NCBI GenBank assembly: GCA_016928555.1
Contig: JAFGKM010000083.1
Span: 1-53,168 of the forward strand
DNA: 53,168 nucleotides
Origin: Candidatus Omnitrophota bacterium
GTDB lineage: Bacteria; Ratteibacteria; UBA8468; B48-G9; JAFGKM01
Reading direction: 5' to 3'
Position numbers and translations under genes: made by a program. The notes under the pieces were generated by a model. That model did not search any database. It was not told the origin of the DNA and was given only the letters and a program-made list of their open reading frames with translations. Positions 6,730 through 14,449 of this stretch are shown here, in pieces; position 1 is the stretch's first letter; each line of letters opens with the position of its first letter.

Positions 6730-8676
6730 TCACCTTGTATCTCCCTCGCCCCTTGCGGGTTTATCCCCGCGGGAAGAGGGGTGGGGCGAGGGGTTAAAAT
6801 CCTTCCTTGAAATCTTCATGCTGATAAATTCAAAAACCTTTGCAGTCAGCTCTTCTTTTTTAAGCTCCATAAGCCATTCGTTGTTAAAATCCGGGTCCTC
6901 TATCATGTTTACAAAATATCCCAGCATCTTCAAATGCAGATGCCTCCTGTCAAAAGAACTTACTACGACAATGGCGGTATGCGCCGTGTTGCCGTCGGGA
7001 AACACCGCTCCCTGTCCGGCTCTTACAAAAAGAACTTTCAGGATATTTTTTCCTTCTATGATAAGATGCGGTATGGCAATGCCCTTCTCCACTACTGTTG
7101 AAGAAGTTTCTTCTCTTTCCATGAATTTCCTTAAAAGAGAAAGTTTATCCAGAGAGAATTCCTTTGCGAGAACCTCGGAAATCCTTCTGAAGAGCGGTTC
7201 CGCCTTCACCTTTTCTTCTATGTCCAGCACACTGCTTTTGCTAAGAATTTCGTCAAAAATTTCATGCTTAAGTTTTTGATAGTAAGTATCGTCCTCAAGA
7301 TTGTCCCTTGAAAGAACTATCTCCTTCAATTCCGTTGAAACGTCAACGCCGGTTAGCTCCTTGTCAGCGCTTACCAGGCGGCTCAATATATGTTCCAGCG
7401 CCGAGTCCCTGACAATCTTTTTATGTAACGTGAATTTATAAACAATCGCAGATACGCAGAGCAAAAGCATTGTAAGGAATAACACCCCTGTCGCCACCTC
7501 AAGGAGCAGAAAAAGGGTTATAACGATACCTGCTATATGCAGATAGGGATAGAACGGAGAGCGGAAAGTCGGGCGGTAATTGGCAATTCTGCTCTGTCTG
7601 AATAAAACCACCGCCGCATTGGTAAATATGTAGAGAAGGAGAAAAATCACCGAACCCATCTTGACCAGCATTTCCAAAGGCAAGCGAAGAATTGCAAGGG
7701 TCATGAATACTCCTGTTGCAATTATCGCAACATATGGTGTCTTGAAACGGAGGCTTATCCTCTGAAACGCATGGGGCAGGTGTCCATCCCTGCTCATGCC
7801 CAGAAGATATCGCGAAGCGCTCATAATGCCTGCATTAGCCGTGGTAAGAAATGCAAGCGAAGCTCCCAAGCCGATTAAATTCCGGAAAGTCTTTCCCGAG
7901 AAGGTTTCAGCCCCCTTGGACAGCGGCATAAGTGTTCCGGCAAGCACTTCTGCATCCACAACTCCAACGGTGACAAAAACCACCAGAACATATAATAACG
8001 TGACAACGGATAATGACAGCACCATGCTGAAAAGAAGATTTCTTTCAGGCCTTTCTATCTCTTCCGCCACGGCAACTATTTTTGTAAGTCCGCCGTATGA
8101 GACAAAGACAAAACTCGCCGTTGCGAACATCGCAAGATGCCCTCTGGAGAAAAAGGGAGTCAGCCTTGCAGGTTCAACATACATGCCTCCCCATATTATG
8201 TAAACGGCGAGGATAGTTATCAGACCGGCAACAAGAATAACCTGAAATTTGCTTGCTTCTTTTACGCCTATGATATTAAGGACCACAAAAAAAGCGCAGA
8301 GGCCGACCGCTATCTGCTGGATGGATAAAGGGAGAAGCAAGCTGAGGTATACCCCCATGCCAATCAATGCCCATGCGCTCTTGAAGCTTAGTGCAAACCA
8401 TGAGCCGAAGCCGGAAAGCGTTCCCACAAACGGCCCGAACCCCCTTGCTATGTAAAAATAATCTCCCCCCGCTTTAGGCATTGCCGAAGCCAGTTCCGCC
8501 ATGCTCATCACCGTGGGTATGCAGGCTAAACCCGCTATCAGATATGAAATGATAACCGCAGGCCCCGCATAAGCAAACGCAAGCCCCGGGAGAATAAAAA
8601 GACCCGAGCTTATCATGGCGCCGCTGGCAATGCAGAAAACCTCCGGCAATCCCAGTTTACGTTTTAATTGCTCCAT
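6730..8676 (-). CDS. APC-family amino acid permease fused to a PTS EIIA (PtsN-like) domain
   Basis: A protein of 648 residues. Residues 1 to about 430 are an APC-superfamily permease with about 12 membrane helices; ASGAMISSGLFILPG in helix 1 is the substrate-binding GxG-type break. A cytoplasmic linker (about 430-510) leads to a PTS_EIIA type 2 domain (about 510-625). VEKGIAIPHL holds the phospho-accepting His near residue 537, and the VVVSSFDRRHLHLKMLG stretch is typical. The fusion suggests transport gated by nitrogen-PTS phosphorylation or by a ligand (inference). The frame opens 60 nt earlier, but those codons lie in a dispersed repeat, so I start at the ATG before EQLKRKLGLPEVF; its SD is weak. 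The last 20 or so residues, rich in Pro, Ser and Gly, are encoded by a G/C-run palindrome. Confidence 0.85.
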   Translation of the reverse strand: MEQLKRKLGLPEVFCIASGAMISSGLFILPGLAFAYAGPAVIISYLIAGLACIPTVMSMAELASAMPKAGGDYFYIARGFGPFVGTLSGFGSWFALSFKSAWALIGMGVYLSLLLPLSIQQIAVGLCAFFVVLNIIGVKEASKFQVILVAGLITILAVYIIWGGMYVEPARLTPFFSRGHLAMFATASFVFVSYGGLTKIVAVAEEIERPERNLLFSMVLSLSVVTLLYVLVVFVTVGVVDAEVLAGTLMPLSKGAETFSGKTFRNLIGLGASLAFLTTANAGIMSASRYLLGMSRDGHLPHAFQRISLRFKTPYVAIIATGVFMTLAILRLPLEMLVKMGSVIFLLLYIFTNAAVVLFRQSRIANYRPTFRSPFYPYLHIAGIVITLFLLLEVATGVLFLTMLLLCVSAIVYKFTLHKKIVRDSALEHILSRLVSADKELTGVDVSTELKEIVLSRDNLEDDTYYQKLKHEIFDEILSKSSVLDIEEKVKAEPLFRRISEVLAKEFSLDKLSLLRKFMEREETSSTVVEKGIAIPHLIIEGKNILKVLFVRAGQGAVFPDGNTAHTAIVVVSSFDRRHLHLKMLGYFVNMIEDPDFNNEWLMELKKEELTAKVFEFISMKISRKDFNPSPHPSSRGDKPARGEGDTR

Positions 8677-8700
8677 TATTTTGTCGCCAAACAGGCTTAT

Positions 8701-8740
8701 GTCATTGCGAGAGCCATTTTCCATGGCTCGCGGCAATCTC
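8701..8740. repeat. Dispersed GTCATTGCGAG repeat overlapping lplA-like 3' end
   Basis: GTCATTGCGAG, then a hairpin built of GAGCCAT / ATGGCTC, then GCGGCAATCTC. The element covers the last dozen codons of the lipoyl/octanoyl transferase gene, including its stop at 8702, and the 5' side of the permease gene. Confidence 0.75.
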
Positions 8741-9460
8741 GTCTCCCGTCAATTCTCCTTCTTCAAAAACAACGCCGAACGCTTCTTCAAATCCTTCACT
8801 TAAAATTTGTATCAGGTATTCCGGGGATATCTTTTCCGCCAGCATTTCGTCGAGCGGAACTATTTTGGAAAAGTCTGTCTCTTCAAGGAATATATTCTCC
8901 CATAAATCTCTTCTTATATCAAGCAGGATTGAGCCGTGCTGAAGAAAAGCGGCCCCGTTCCGTCTCTGGGCAGAACCTACAACTTTTCTGTTGTTGCACA
9001 CAATGTCGTGCCTTGAGGAGAGGGAAAAACAGTCTCTTGCCGTAAAAGACGGCTCCTTGCCCTCGGAAAATCCTCTTATCTCAAGGGACGCTCCGACTTT
9101 CTTCATCCCTTTTATAATGCCCCCGCATACCGCAAAATAGGAGCCCAGAGGGGAGGCAAATGAGGGATGGCCGTTGAAATTGCCGCTGAAAGAATATGTC
9201 AGTTCAATGTCGTGGAATATGGCGCTGCCGCCGGTAGGCCTTTTGACTATGGGAATATTGCCGGCTTTACAGAATTCCGTATTTATTACTCTGTGAGCGC
9301 TCTGGTTATACCCGAAAGAAACCGAGGAAGGATTCCATTGGTAAAAACGAAGCGTCGGAGGAGCAACGCCGCGGAAAGCCGACTGCCACAGGGCATAATC
9401 TATCCCCATATTGTCTTCCGGAGCCTTTGCCCCCGATATTATAATTCTCCATTTCTCCAT
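8702..9460 (-). CDS. Lipoate-protein ligase A / LipM-type octanoyltransferase
   Basis: A 252-residue member of the biotin/lipoate A/B protein ligase fold. KRPTGGSAIFHDIELTYSF is the RRxxGGGxVxHD lipoyl-binding signature and VVGSAQRRNGAAFLQHGSILL the following conserved block. A Cys in the ARDCFS segment matches the position of the acyl-carrying Cys of LipM-type octanoyltransferases, so transfer of octanoate from ACP to GcvH or E2 proteins is at least as likely as ATP-dependent lipoate ligation. Residues after about 238 (DEIAASHGK and beyond) are encoded by a dispersed repeat rather than by family sequence. Confidence 0.8.
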   Translation of the reverse strand: MEKWRIIISGAKAPEDNMGIDYALWQSAFRGVAPPTLRFYQWNPSSVSFGYNQSAHRVINTEFCKAGNIPIVKRPTGGSAIFHDIELTYSFSGNFNGHPSFASPLGSYFAVCGGIIKGMKKVGASLEIRGFSEGKEPSFTARDCFSLSSRHDIVCNNRKVVGSAQRRNGAAFLQHGSILLDIRRDLWENIFLEETDFSKIVPLDEMLAEKISPEYLIQILSEGFEEAFGVVFEEGELTGDEIAASHGKWLSQ

Positions 9461-9572
9461 AGCTTCCCACTGCCCTCTCCGTTACAAATACGGGGTTCGG
9501 GGTCCGGGTTAGAGAAAGACATTAAATCTTTCTTTTTCACAATTCCCGGATCCCGAGTCCCTGTATTCCAAG

Positions 9573-9645
9573 TACCCCTGGCCCGACTCGAACGGGCGAC
9601 ACACGGTTTAGGAAACCGTTGCTCTATCCTCTGAGCTACAGGGGC
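9573..9645 (-). tRNA. tRNA-Arg (anticodon CCU)
   Basis: A complete 73-nt cloverleaf on the minus strand. Acceptor GCCCCTG pairs with CAGGGGT (first pair G-U), discriminator A. The D arm has GCTC/GAGC with AGAGGATA loop. Anticodon arm ACGGT / ACCGT encloses TTCCTAA, giving anticodon CCU, which reads AGG. The T arm is GCCCG / CGGGC with loop TTCGAGT. CCA is not encoded. A TATAAT box lies 10 nt upstream. Confidence 0.95.
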
Positions 9646-9655
9646 AGTGTTGTAT

Positions 9656-9684
9656 ATTATATGATATCCGGCGCAAATTGGAAA
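9656..9684 (-). promoter_or_regulatory. Probable promoter of tRNA-Arg
   Basis: On the minus strand a perfect TATAAT (9656-9661) lies 10 nt before the mature tRNA 5' end. A weak -35 (TTTCCA, 9679-9684) is 17 nt further up. The tRNA would be an independent transcription unit. Confidence 0.5.
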
Positions 9685-9698
9685 GGGAGCGAATCCGG

Positions 9699-11066
9699 TT
9701 ATTTTAAAAGCGCTTTTACGGTTTTAAGGATGGCCTTTTCGGCGGATTTGCCGACATTGCAGGCAAGAGGAGAGGTCTCGTAACTGCAGTCTATCCCTAT
9801 CGCCTCCGCCAGATTGTGTGTTCCATATCCGGGCTTTATGGATTTGTTGCGTTCGTCATGGATAAAAGCCGTTTCTGACGGAACGTAGCCGAGTTGCGCA
9901 TTTGAATTTTGGGCGATGAGGGTGTGCTTGAACGGCGACAGCTTTTTTATCTGCAGAGATATGTCCGTAAAAATCTCCCCGGGCAAACCCAGCACCAACA
10001 GGTCTCTGCCGATTGAAAAGCCGTTTATTTCAAGCATTTTGTTTCTTTTGCCCTTCTGCTCCCGTGCAATCTGCACAAGCGACGCGGATACCATATACTG
10101 CAGAGAGTCTTCGGACAATTTTTTCTTTTTCAAAACCTCTCTTGCGGATTTCAGCTCGGACGGCGACACTTGTATGGCAGGCATCGCAAATTTTTTCCCG
10201 TATGCGCGCATGCCTGAAGCTTTATCGGTTTTAATGCGCCCCAAAAGCCGGACCGTCTTGTTTTTCAGAGTCTCGGCTATATGGTCGGGAACTTCAAGAC
10301 CGCGCCTGCCCGGGTTCTCCGGATTGATGTGGTTTATGTCGCCCGAGGGACCGTTCAGAACAAGGACCTCCGCACATGGAAATTGTTTTTTGAGCTTGTT
10401 CCTTAGCATCCCGGGCCAGTCGGCGGAAATAAGGTTATCGCCGAGAGTGTCGGGATGGCATGCAAAGTTTACTATGATGCCTGTGAGCATGCCGGTTTTC
10501 TTATCCGTTACTTTCACCGCGCTCAGAGTATTGTCAACCGGACCTGCGCTCTTTATTATATCTTTTGTTCTGTTCCACGGGTTTGTTATCACCCTGCCGT
10601 CTTTAAGAAGATACCGCCTGTTGAATGCAAGCCCTTCCGCCTGCGTTGAGGATGCTCCGGACAGAGACTCCTTTCTGCTTTCGTAAGCCGCTTTTATGCT
10701 GCCCGCTATATAAAAGGGGAGCATCTCAATATAACAAGGTTCTGAATAAAAACGCCTTTTATAAACATCCCTGCCGGAATTGCCGGAGATAGGGCCCGTA
10801 TGGGTATGGGTTGCGTGGATAAGTATGTTGGAAGCCGGTATATCAATAGTTTTGCGGACAATCTCCCTGACACTGTTTACCGTCGCGCTGTCAATCCACA
10901 CTAACTCGACGGAAGCGACCGCAAAAAGAGTCCCCCCGTCCTCTATCAAGCAGGCGGTGGAATAGAGCTCGTCCCTTATGCCCGTTGACCTGCGGTCGTG
11001 GAAATATCCCACGAGAGAAAAGCCCACCGGCGGGGTGATTACCGCCTTTCCGAATCCTATTTTCAT
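9699..11066 (-). CDS. Neutral/alkaline ceramidase-like amidase
   Basis: A 455-residue protein of the neutral/alkaline non-lysosomal ceramidase superfamily. The N-terminal GFGKAVITPPVGFSLVGY is the family opening, and HATHTHTGP holds the His-x-His zinc ligands. VNFACHPDTLGDNLISADWP gives a further His and the catalytic-loop region, and LNGPSGDINHINP follows. No signal peptide is evident, so it is probably cytoplasmic, and at 455 residues it lacks the C-terminal immunoglobulin-like domain of true ceramidases. Bacterial relatives of this short type are usually uncharacterised; ceramide is not implied as substrate. Neighbour is an oxidoreductase gene 75 nt upstream in the same direction. Confidence 0.8.
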   Translation of the reverse strand: MKIGFGKAVITPPVGFSLVGYFHDRRSTGIRDELYSTACLIEDGGTLFAVASVELVWIDSATVNSVREIVRKTIDIPASNILIHATHTHTGPISGNSGRDVYKRRFYSEPCYIEMLPFYIAGSIKAAYESRKESLSGASSTQAEGLAFNRRYLLKDGRVITNPWNRTKDIIKSAGPVDNTLSAVKVTDKKTGMLTGIIVNFACHPDTLGDNLISADWPGMLRNKLKKQFPCAEVLVLNGPSGDINHINPENPGRRGLEVPDHIAETLKNKTVRLLGRIKTDKASGMRAYGKKFAMPAIQVSPSELKSAREVLKKKKLSEDSLQYMVSASLVQIAREQKGKRNKMLEINGFSIGRDLLVLGLPGEIFTDISLQIKKLSPFKHTLIAQNSNAQLGYVPSETAFIHDERNKSIKPGYGTHNLAEAIGIDCSYETSPLACNVGKSAEKAILKTVKALLK

Positions 11067-11091
11067 TTACCCCGAACCGACGTTGTTTGTC

Positions 11092-11119
11092 GGATTGCTT
11101 CGCATCCGCTCGCAATGAC
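11092..11119 (-). repeat. Dispersed CTCGCAATGAC repeat
   Basis: Copy of the ATTGCTTCGC...GCTCGCAATGAC family between the ceramidase-like gene and the oxidoreductase gene. Confidence 0.7.
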
Positions 11120-11141
11120 AAACATAATGATATTGCTGACG

Positions 11142-12053
11142 TTATTTCACTTCAGACAGCAGTACTTCCTTACCTTTCTTTTCGCTTAAAATGGCCGCCT
11201 GCATAAACTGCATTATTTCAAGCGTCTCCTCATTGGAAACAGGGGGCCTGCCTGTTTTGAAAAACGGGATTATCTGTTTCAAAAGCTGTGCGTATATGGG
11301 AATTTCCGTTGAATACATAACCTGAACTATTTTCTTCTCTCCGAATACCCTTGCCCCGTAGCTGTGCATCCCTTTTCTGGTGCCTCTCAGCGTTCCTATG
11401 CGGCCGTCTTCCCATTCCCCCGTTACAAAGTCCGCACCTTCGGTCTTTTTGGAAAAGAGCTTTTTACATCCTGCACCCATAAAGGTGTATAGTATCTCCG
11501 CGCCGTGCACCCCGTACCAGAAAAGGCCCGGGTTTGTAGGGTCCTGTGAAGCAGGGCTGAAGGCATCGCATCCCACTATATTTCCCAGTTCGGCATCTTG
11601 GCGTGCAGCGCTTATGTTGTGGTCAAACCTTAAGGAAGAGGAGGAAAAAACGGGAGTGTTGTTTTTTGCCGCAAGGGCGATTATCTTTTTCGCTTCTTTG
11701 AAGCTTGCCGCCAGCGGTTTGTCTATGAACAGCGGCTTCTTTGCCGCAAGTACCGGCGCGGCTTCTTTCAGGTGGCGCCTGCCGTCAACGCTTTCAAGAA
11801 GGACTGCATCCACACACTTAAGCAGTTCTTTTATGGAAGAAACTATCTTTATGTTCCACTTTTCCGCCATCTCCTTCTTATATTCTTCAACCCTGGACGA
11901 ACTTGACGGAAGGTCAGGGCTGAACGAAGGGAAACCCGCCACAACCCTGCCTCCCTGCACGTGAAACGGGTCGTTTGCATCATTAAGCAGTCTTGTAAAT
12001 GCCGGCACATGCGACGTGTCAAACCCTATAATCCCTATTTTCAGCTCTTCCAT
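11142..12053 (-). CDS. Gfo/Idh/MocA-family oxidoreductase
   Basis: A 303-residue protein opening MEELKIGIIGFDTSHVPAFTRL, a Rossmann strand-turn-helix in which the glycine motif is altered (GFDTSH). Further on come VLLESVDGRRHLKEA and FIDKPLAASFKEA, the family's (E/D)KP motif with catalytic Lys. The C-terminal domain is short (GVHGAEILYTFMG, HSYGARVFGEK). This altered N-terminus is typical of putative oxidoreductases from PVC-like bacteria with unknown substrate. The start follows a clear SD (AAAGGAG). An in-frame ATG 42 nt upstream lies in a REP-like hairpin and was rejected. Confidence 0.82.
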   Translation of the reverse strand: MEELKIGIIGFDTSHVPAFTRLLNDANDPFHVQGGRVVAGFPSFSPDLPSSSSRVEEYKKEMAEKWNIKIVSSIKELLKCVDAVLLESVDGRRHLKEAAPVLAAKKPLFIDKPLAASFKEAKKIIALAAKNNTPVFSSSSLRFDHNISAARQDAELGNIVGCDAFSPASQDPTNPGLFWYGVHGAEILYTFMGAGCKKLFSKKTEGADFVTGEWEDGRIGTLRGTRKGMHSYGARVFGEKKIVQVMYSTEIPIYAQLLKQIIPFFKTGRPPVSNEETLEIMQFMQAAILSEKKGKEVLLSEVK

Positions 12054-12079
12054 CCTTTTTTCTCCTTTGATAAAAAACC

Positions 12080-12102
12080 GTGCAATGAATTGCACCGCTA
12101 CA
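12080..12102 (-). repeat. REP-like hairpin with substituted stem
   Basis: Stem GTGCAA, loop TGAA, stem TTGCAC, tail CGCTACA. Compared with 2286-2308 (GTGCGA / TCGCAC) the sixth pair changed from A-T neighbours G-C to A-T with both strands altered together, so pairing is kept. Confidence 0.85.
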
Positions 12103-12108
12103 CATATT

Positions 12109-13164
12109 TCACTGTGTTTTAAGGATATCTTCTAACGCACTGATTAGTTTCTCCACTATCACTTCCTGGTTATAACTGCCAATTATACCGCCTTTTTTAA
12201 ACAAAGCAAATTTTTTCTTTCCGCCCGCTATCCCTGCATCAGCCTGTCTTGCCTCTCCCGGTCCGTTTACACTGCAGCCCATAACTGCAATCTTGAGGTT
12301 TTTTGCCGCAGGGTACCGTATTGCCAGTTTTTTCATCTCCCCTTCAACCTTTTTCAAAACGGCGTTCAAATCAACCTGCGTTCTGCCGCAGGCCGGACAT
12401 GAAATAATTTCGGGCGCAAATTTTCTGATTCCAAGGGACTGCAGTATCGCCTTGCCCGCCTCTATCTCTTTCCATGGCGGCTCGGTAAGCGATACCCTGA
12501 CGGTATCTCCTATGCCTTCCGAAAGAAGCATCCCTATCCCCAGTATTGATTTGCTTTCTGCAAGAAGCCCCCTGCCTGCTTCGGTTATCCCCAGATGCAA
12601 AGGATAATCATAGAGCGCGGATATCCTCCTGTAACAGTCTGCGGTATCCTTTACGAAAGGGGTTTTCAGAGATAGAACTATTGAGTGGAAATCCAGATCC
12701 TGAAAAATCTTTATGGAATCCGAGGCGGATTTCACCATGCTGTCCGCAAGTGAGCCCTTTATCTCAACCGAGCCGGAGTTGATGCCCAGCCGGATGGGAA
12801 TGCCGTACTCTCTTGCCGCCTTAACGGTTGCTTTTATATCCTGCCGGGAGATGTTGCCCGGATTTATCCGTATCTTGTCTGCACCCTTTTCCATTGCAAG
12901 CAGGGCGAGTTTGCGGCTGTAGTGGATATCCGCAACAACCGGCACGCTGACTTTGCCTTTCAAAATTTTCAAAGCCTCCGCATCCTCTTCGTCCAGTACG
13001 GCAACCCTTATAAGCTCCGCCCCGCAATCAACCATCTTTTTTGCTTCTTTTAACAGCTTTTTTATATCGGCGGTGCGGACCTTCGTCATCCCCTGCACGG
13101 AGACAGGAGCATCCCCTCCTATCTCCATACATCCGACCTTTATCTTTTTTGTTTTTCTTCTCAT
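12109..13164 (-). CDS. ispG: 4-hydroxy-3-methylbut-2-enyl diphosphate synthase (flavodoxin/ferredoxin type)
   Basis: A 351-residue IspG (GcpE), the penultimate MEP-pathway enzyme, converting methylerythritol cyclodiphosphate to HMBPP with a [4Fe-4S] cluster. The TIM-barrel half shows PVSVQGMTKVRTAD, PVVADIHYSRKLAL and IRINPGNIS. The iron-sulfur half shows ISCPACGRTQVDL and VMGCSVNGPGEA, giving three cluster Cys plus the following Glu. Length matches the short bacterial form. It ends the uppS-dxr-rseP-ispG set, so two MEP genes and the polyprenyl synthase share one neighbourhood. Confidence 0.97.
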   Translation of the reverse strand: MRRKTKKIKVGCMEIGGDAPVSVQGMTKVRTADIKKLLKEAKKMVDCGAELIRVAVLDEEDAEALKILKGKVSVPVVADIHYSRKLALLAMEKGADKIRINPGNISRQDIKATVKAAREYGIPIRLGINSGSVEIKGSLADSMVKSASDSIKIFQDLDFHSIVLSLKTPFVKDTADCYRRISALYDYPLHLGITEAGRGLLAESKSILGIGMLLSEGIGDTVRVSLTEPPWKEIEAGKAILQSLGIRKFAPEIISCPACGRTQVDLNAVLKKVEGEMKKLAIRYPAAKNLKIAVMGCSVNGPGEARQADAGIAGGKKKFALFKKGGIIGSYNQEVIVEKLISALEDILKTQ

Positions 13165-13200
13165 TAGTCTTTAACTGTCGGGACTCGTAGACCTTTTCAG

Positions 13201-13250
13201 AAATCCCCTCTTAATCCCCCCCTTTGCAAAGGGGGGTATGGGGGGATTTT
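13201..13250. repeat. C/G-run palindrome (copy 1, downstream of rseP)
   Basis: AAATCCCC, then runs of C, a TTTGCAAA centre, runs of G and GGGGATTTT. It forms a long hairpin between ispG and rseP. The reverse complement is nearly identical to 14396-14445 on the other side of rseP. Confidence 0.8.
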
Positions 13251-13292
13251 CCCGGTTACCGATTTCAGGGTTATCAACCCCGTTTTTTTTAC

Positions 13293-14375
13293 CTACTTTT
13301 TCACCATGTTTTCCAGAAGCCTCATGACATCGTTATATGTTACGAAAAGCGCAAGGCCTATTATAAGGAAAAAGCCGACATATCCCGTCCACTCAAGAAC
13401 CTTTTTGGAAGGACGCCTTCGCAGAACCCTCTCTCCTGCAAGCCCGACAAGATGGCCTCCGTCAAAAACGGGAACAGGCATAAGATTTATAATTCCGAGG
13501 TTAACGCTGATGAACGCCACAAAATATAGAAATCTGCCTAAACCGTGATGCGCAAGTTCGGCGCCCCACGTGGCAATACCCACCGGACCTGCCAGCTGGC
13601 TGGCAGAAACCTGTTTTGTAACGAGCATTTTCAGCGCAAGAAAGATACCGAAGACCATCCTGCGGAATTCCTTTCCCGCCCTTATAACAGCTCCGGGCAG
13701 AGCATATCTTTCGTTTTTTTCCATGGGCGATATGCCGAGTATATAAACGGGCTTTACCTGCTCTTCCGCTTCCTCGTCTTCAAAAAGCCCCGGTATAACG
13801 CTGAAAACAAGATTTTCTCCGTCTCTTCTTACTTTAAGCTCCACGGGTTTTTGGGCGTCCTCTTCAATGGAACTGCGTATATTCATTAAAACGTTAAACC
13901 ATTCCCTGCATTTAACCCCGTTGACCTCAAGAACCTCGTCGCCTGCCATGAGTCCGGATTTTTCCGCAGGCAGGCCTTCAACAAAAGAACCGATTTTCGT
14001 ACCGTCGTACCCAGGCACCCCTATCATGAAAACAGGAATAAGCATTACAAAAGCCAGGATAAGATTGTTTAGGGAACCGGCGACGAGAACCTGGCTCCTG
14101 TGACCGGGAGACTTGCCCATATATTCCCAATTTTCAAAGTCCTTCTTATCGCTTTCATATTCATCTCCGGCCATCTTCACAAACCCGCCGAAAGGCAGAA
14201 GGCATACCTGATACAAAGTGTCTCCTCTTTTGACGGAAAAAAGTTTAGGCCCGAAGCCGAGAGAGAATTTCTCAACCCTTATGCCGACCCTTTTTGCGGC
14301 AAAAAAATGCCCCGCCTCATGGATAAGTATAATGATTGAAAAAAGAGCGGCCACCGATATTATTGATAGAATCAT
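13293..14375 (-). CDS. rseP: Site-2 intramembrane zinc protease RseP
   Basis: A 360-residue inner-membrane metalloprotease. HEAGH in the first membrane helix gives two zinc ligands and the catalytic Glu. The third ligand is the Asp of the PVPVFDGGHL motif in a C-terminal helix. One PDZ domain (about residues 115-185, SFVEGLPAEKSGLMAGDEVLEVNG) lies between; E. coli RseP has two. The enzyme cuts anti-sigma factors or remnant signal peptides. It sits between dxr and ispG as in many bacteria. Inverted copies of a 50-bp palindrome lie just before and just after the gene. Confidence 0.95.
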   Translation of the reverse strand: MILSIISVAALFSIIILIHEAGHFFAAKRVGIRVEKFSLGFGPKLFSVKRGDTLYQVCLLPFGGFVKMAGDEYESDKKDFENWEYMGKSPGHRSQVLVAGSLNNLILAFVMLIPVFMIGVPGYDGTKIGSFVEGLPAEKSGLMAGDEVLEVNGVKCREWFNVLMNIRSSIEEDAQKPVELKVRRDGENLVFSVIPGLFEDEEAEEQVKPVYILGISPMEKNERYALPGAVIRAGKEFRRMVFGIFLALKMLVTKQVSASQLAGPVGIATWGAELAHHGLGRFLYFVAFISVNLGIINLMPVPVFDGGHLVGLAGERVLRRRPSKKVLEWTGYVGFFLIIGLALFVTYNDVMRLLENMVKK

Positions 14376-14395
14376 TTTTTTCCTTCCTTTCTCCG

Positions 14396-14445
14396 AAATC
14401 CCCCCATACCCCCCTTTTGCAAAGGGGGGATTAAGGGGGGATTTT
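14396..14445. repeat. C/G-run palindrome (copy 2, upstream of rseP)
   Basis: Same family as 13201-13250 in the opposite orientation. It fills the dxr-rseP gap. Confidence 0.8.
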
Positions 14446-14449
14446 GCAT

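Noticed and set aside
8677-8736. A longer start for the APC-EIIA protein
   Set aside because: The extra codons lie inside a dispersed GTCATTGCGAG repeat and do not match the permease family.
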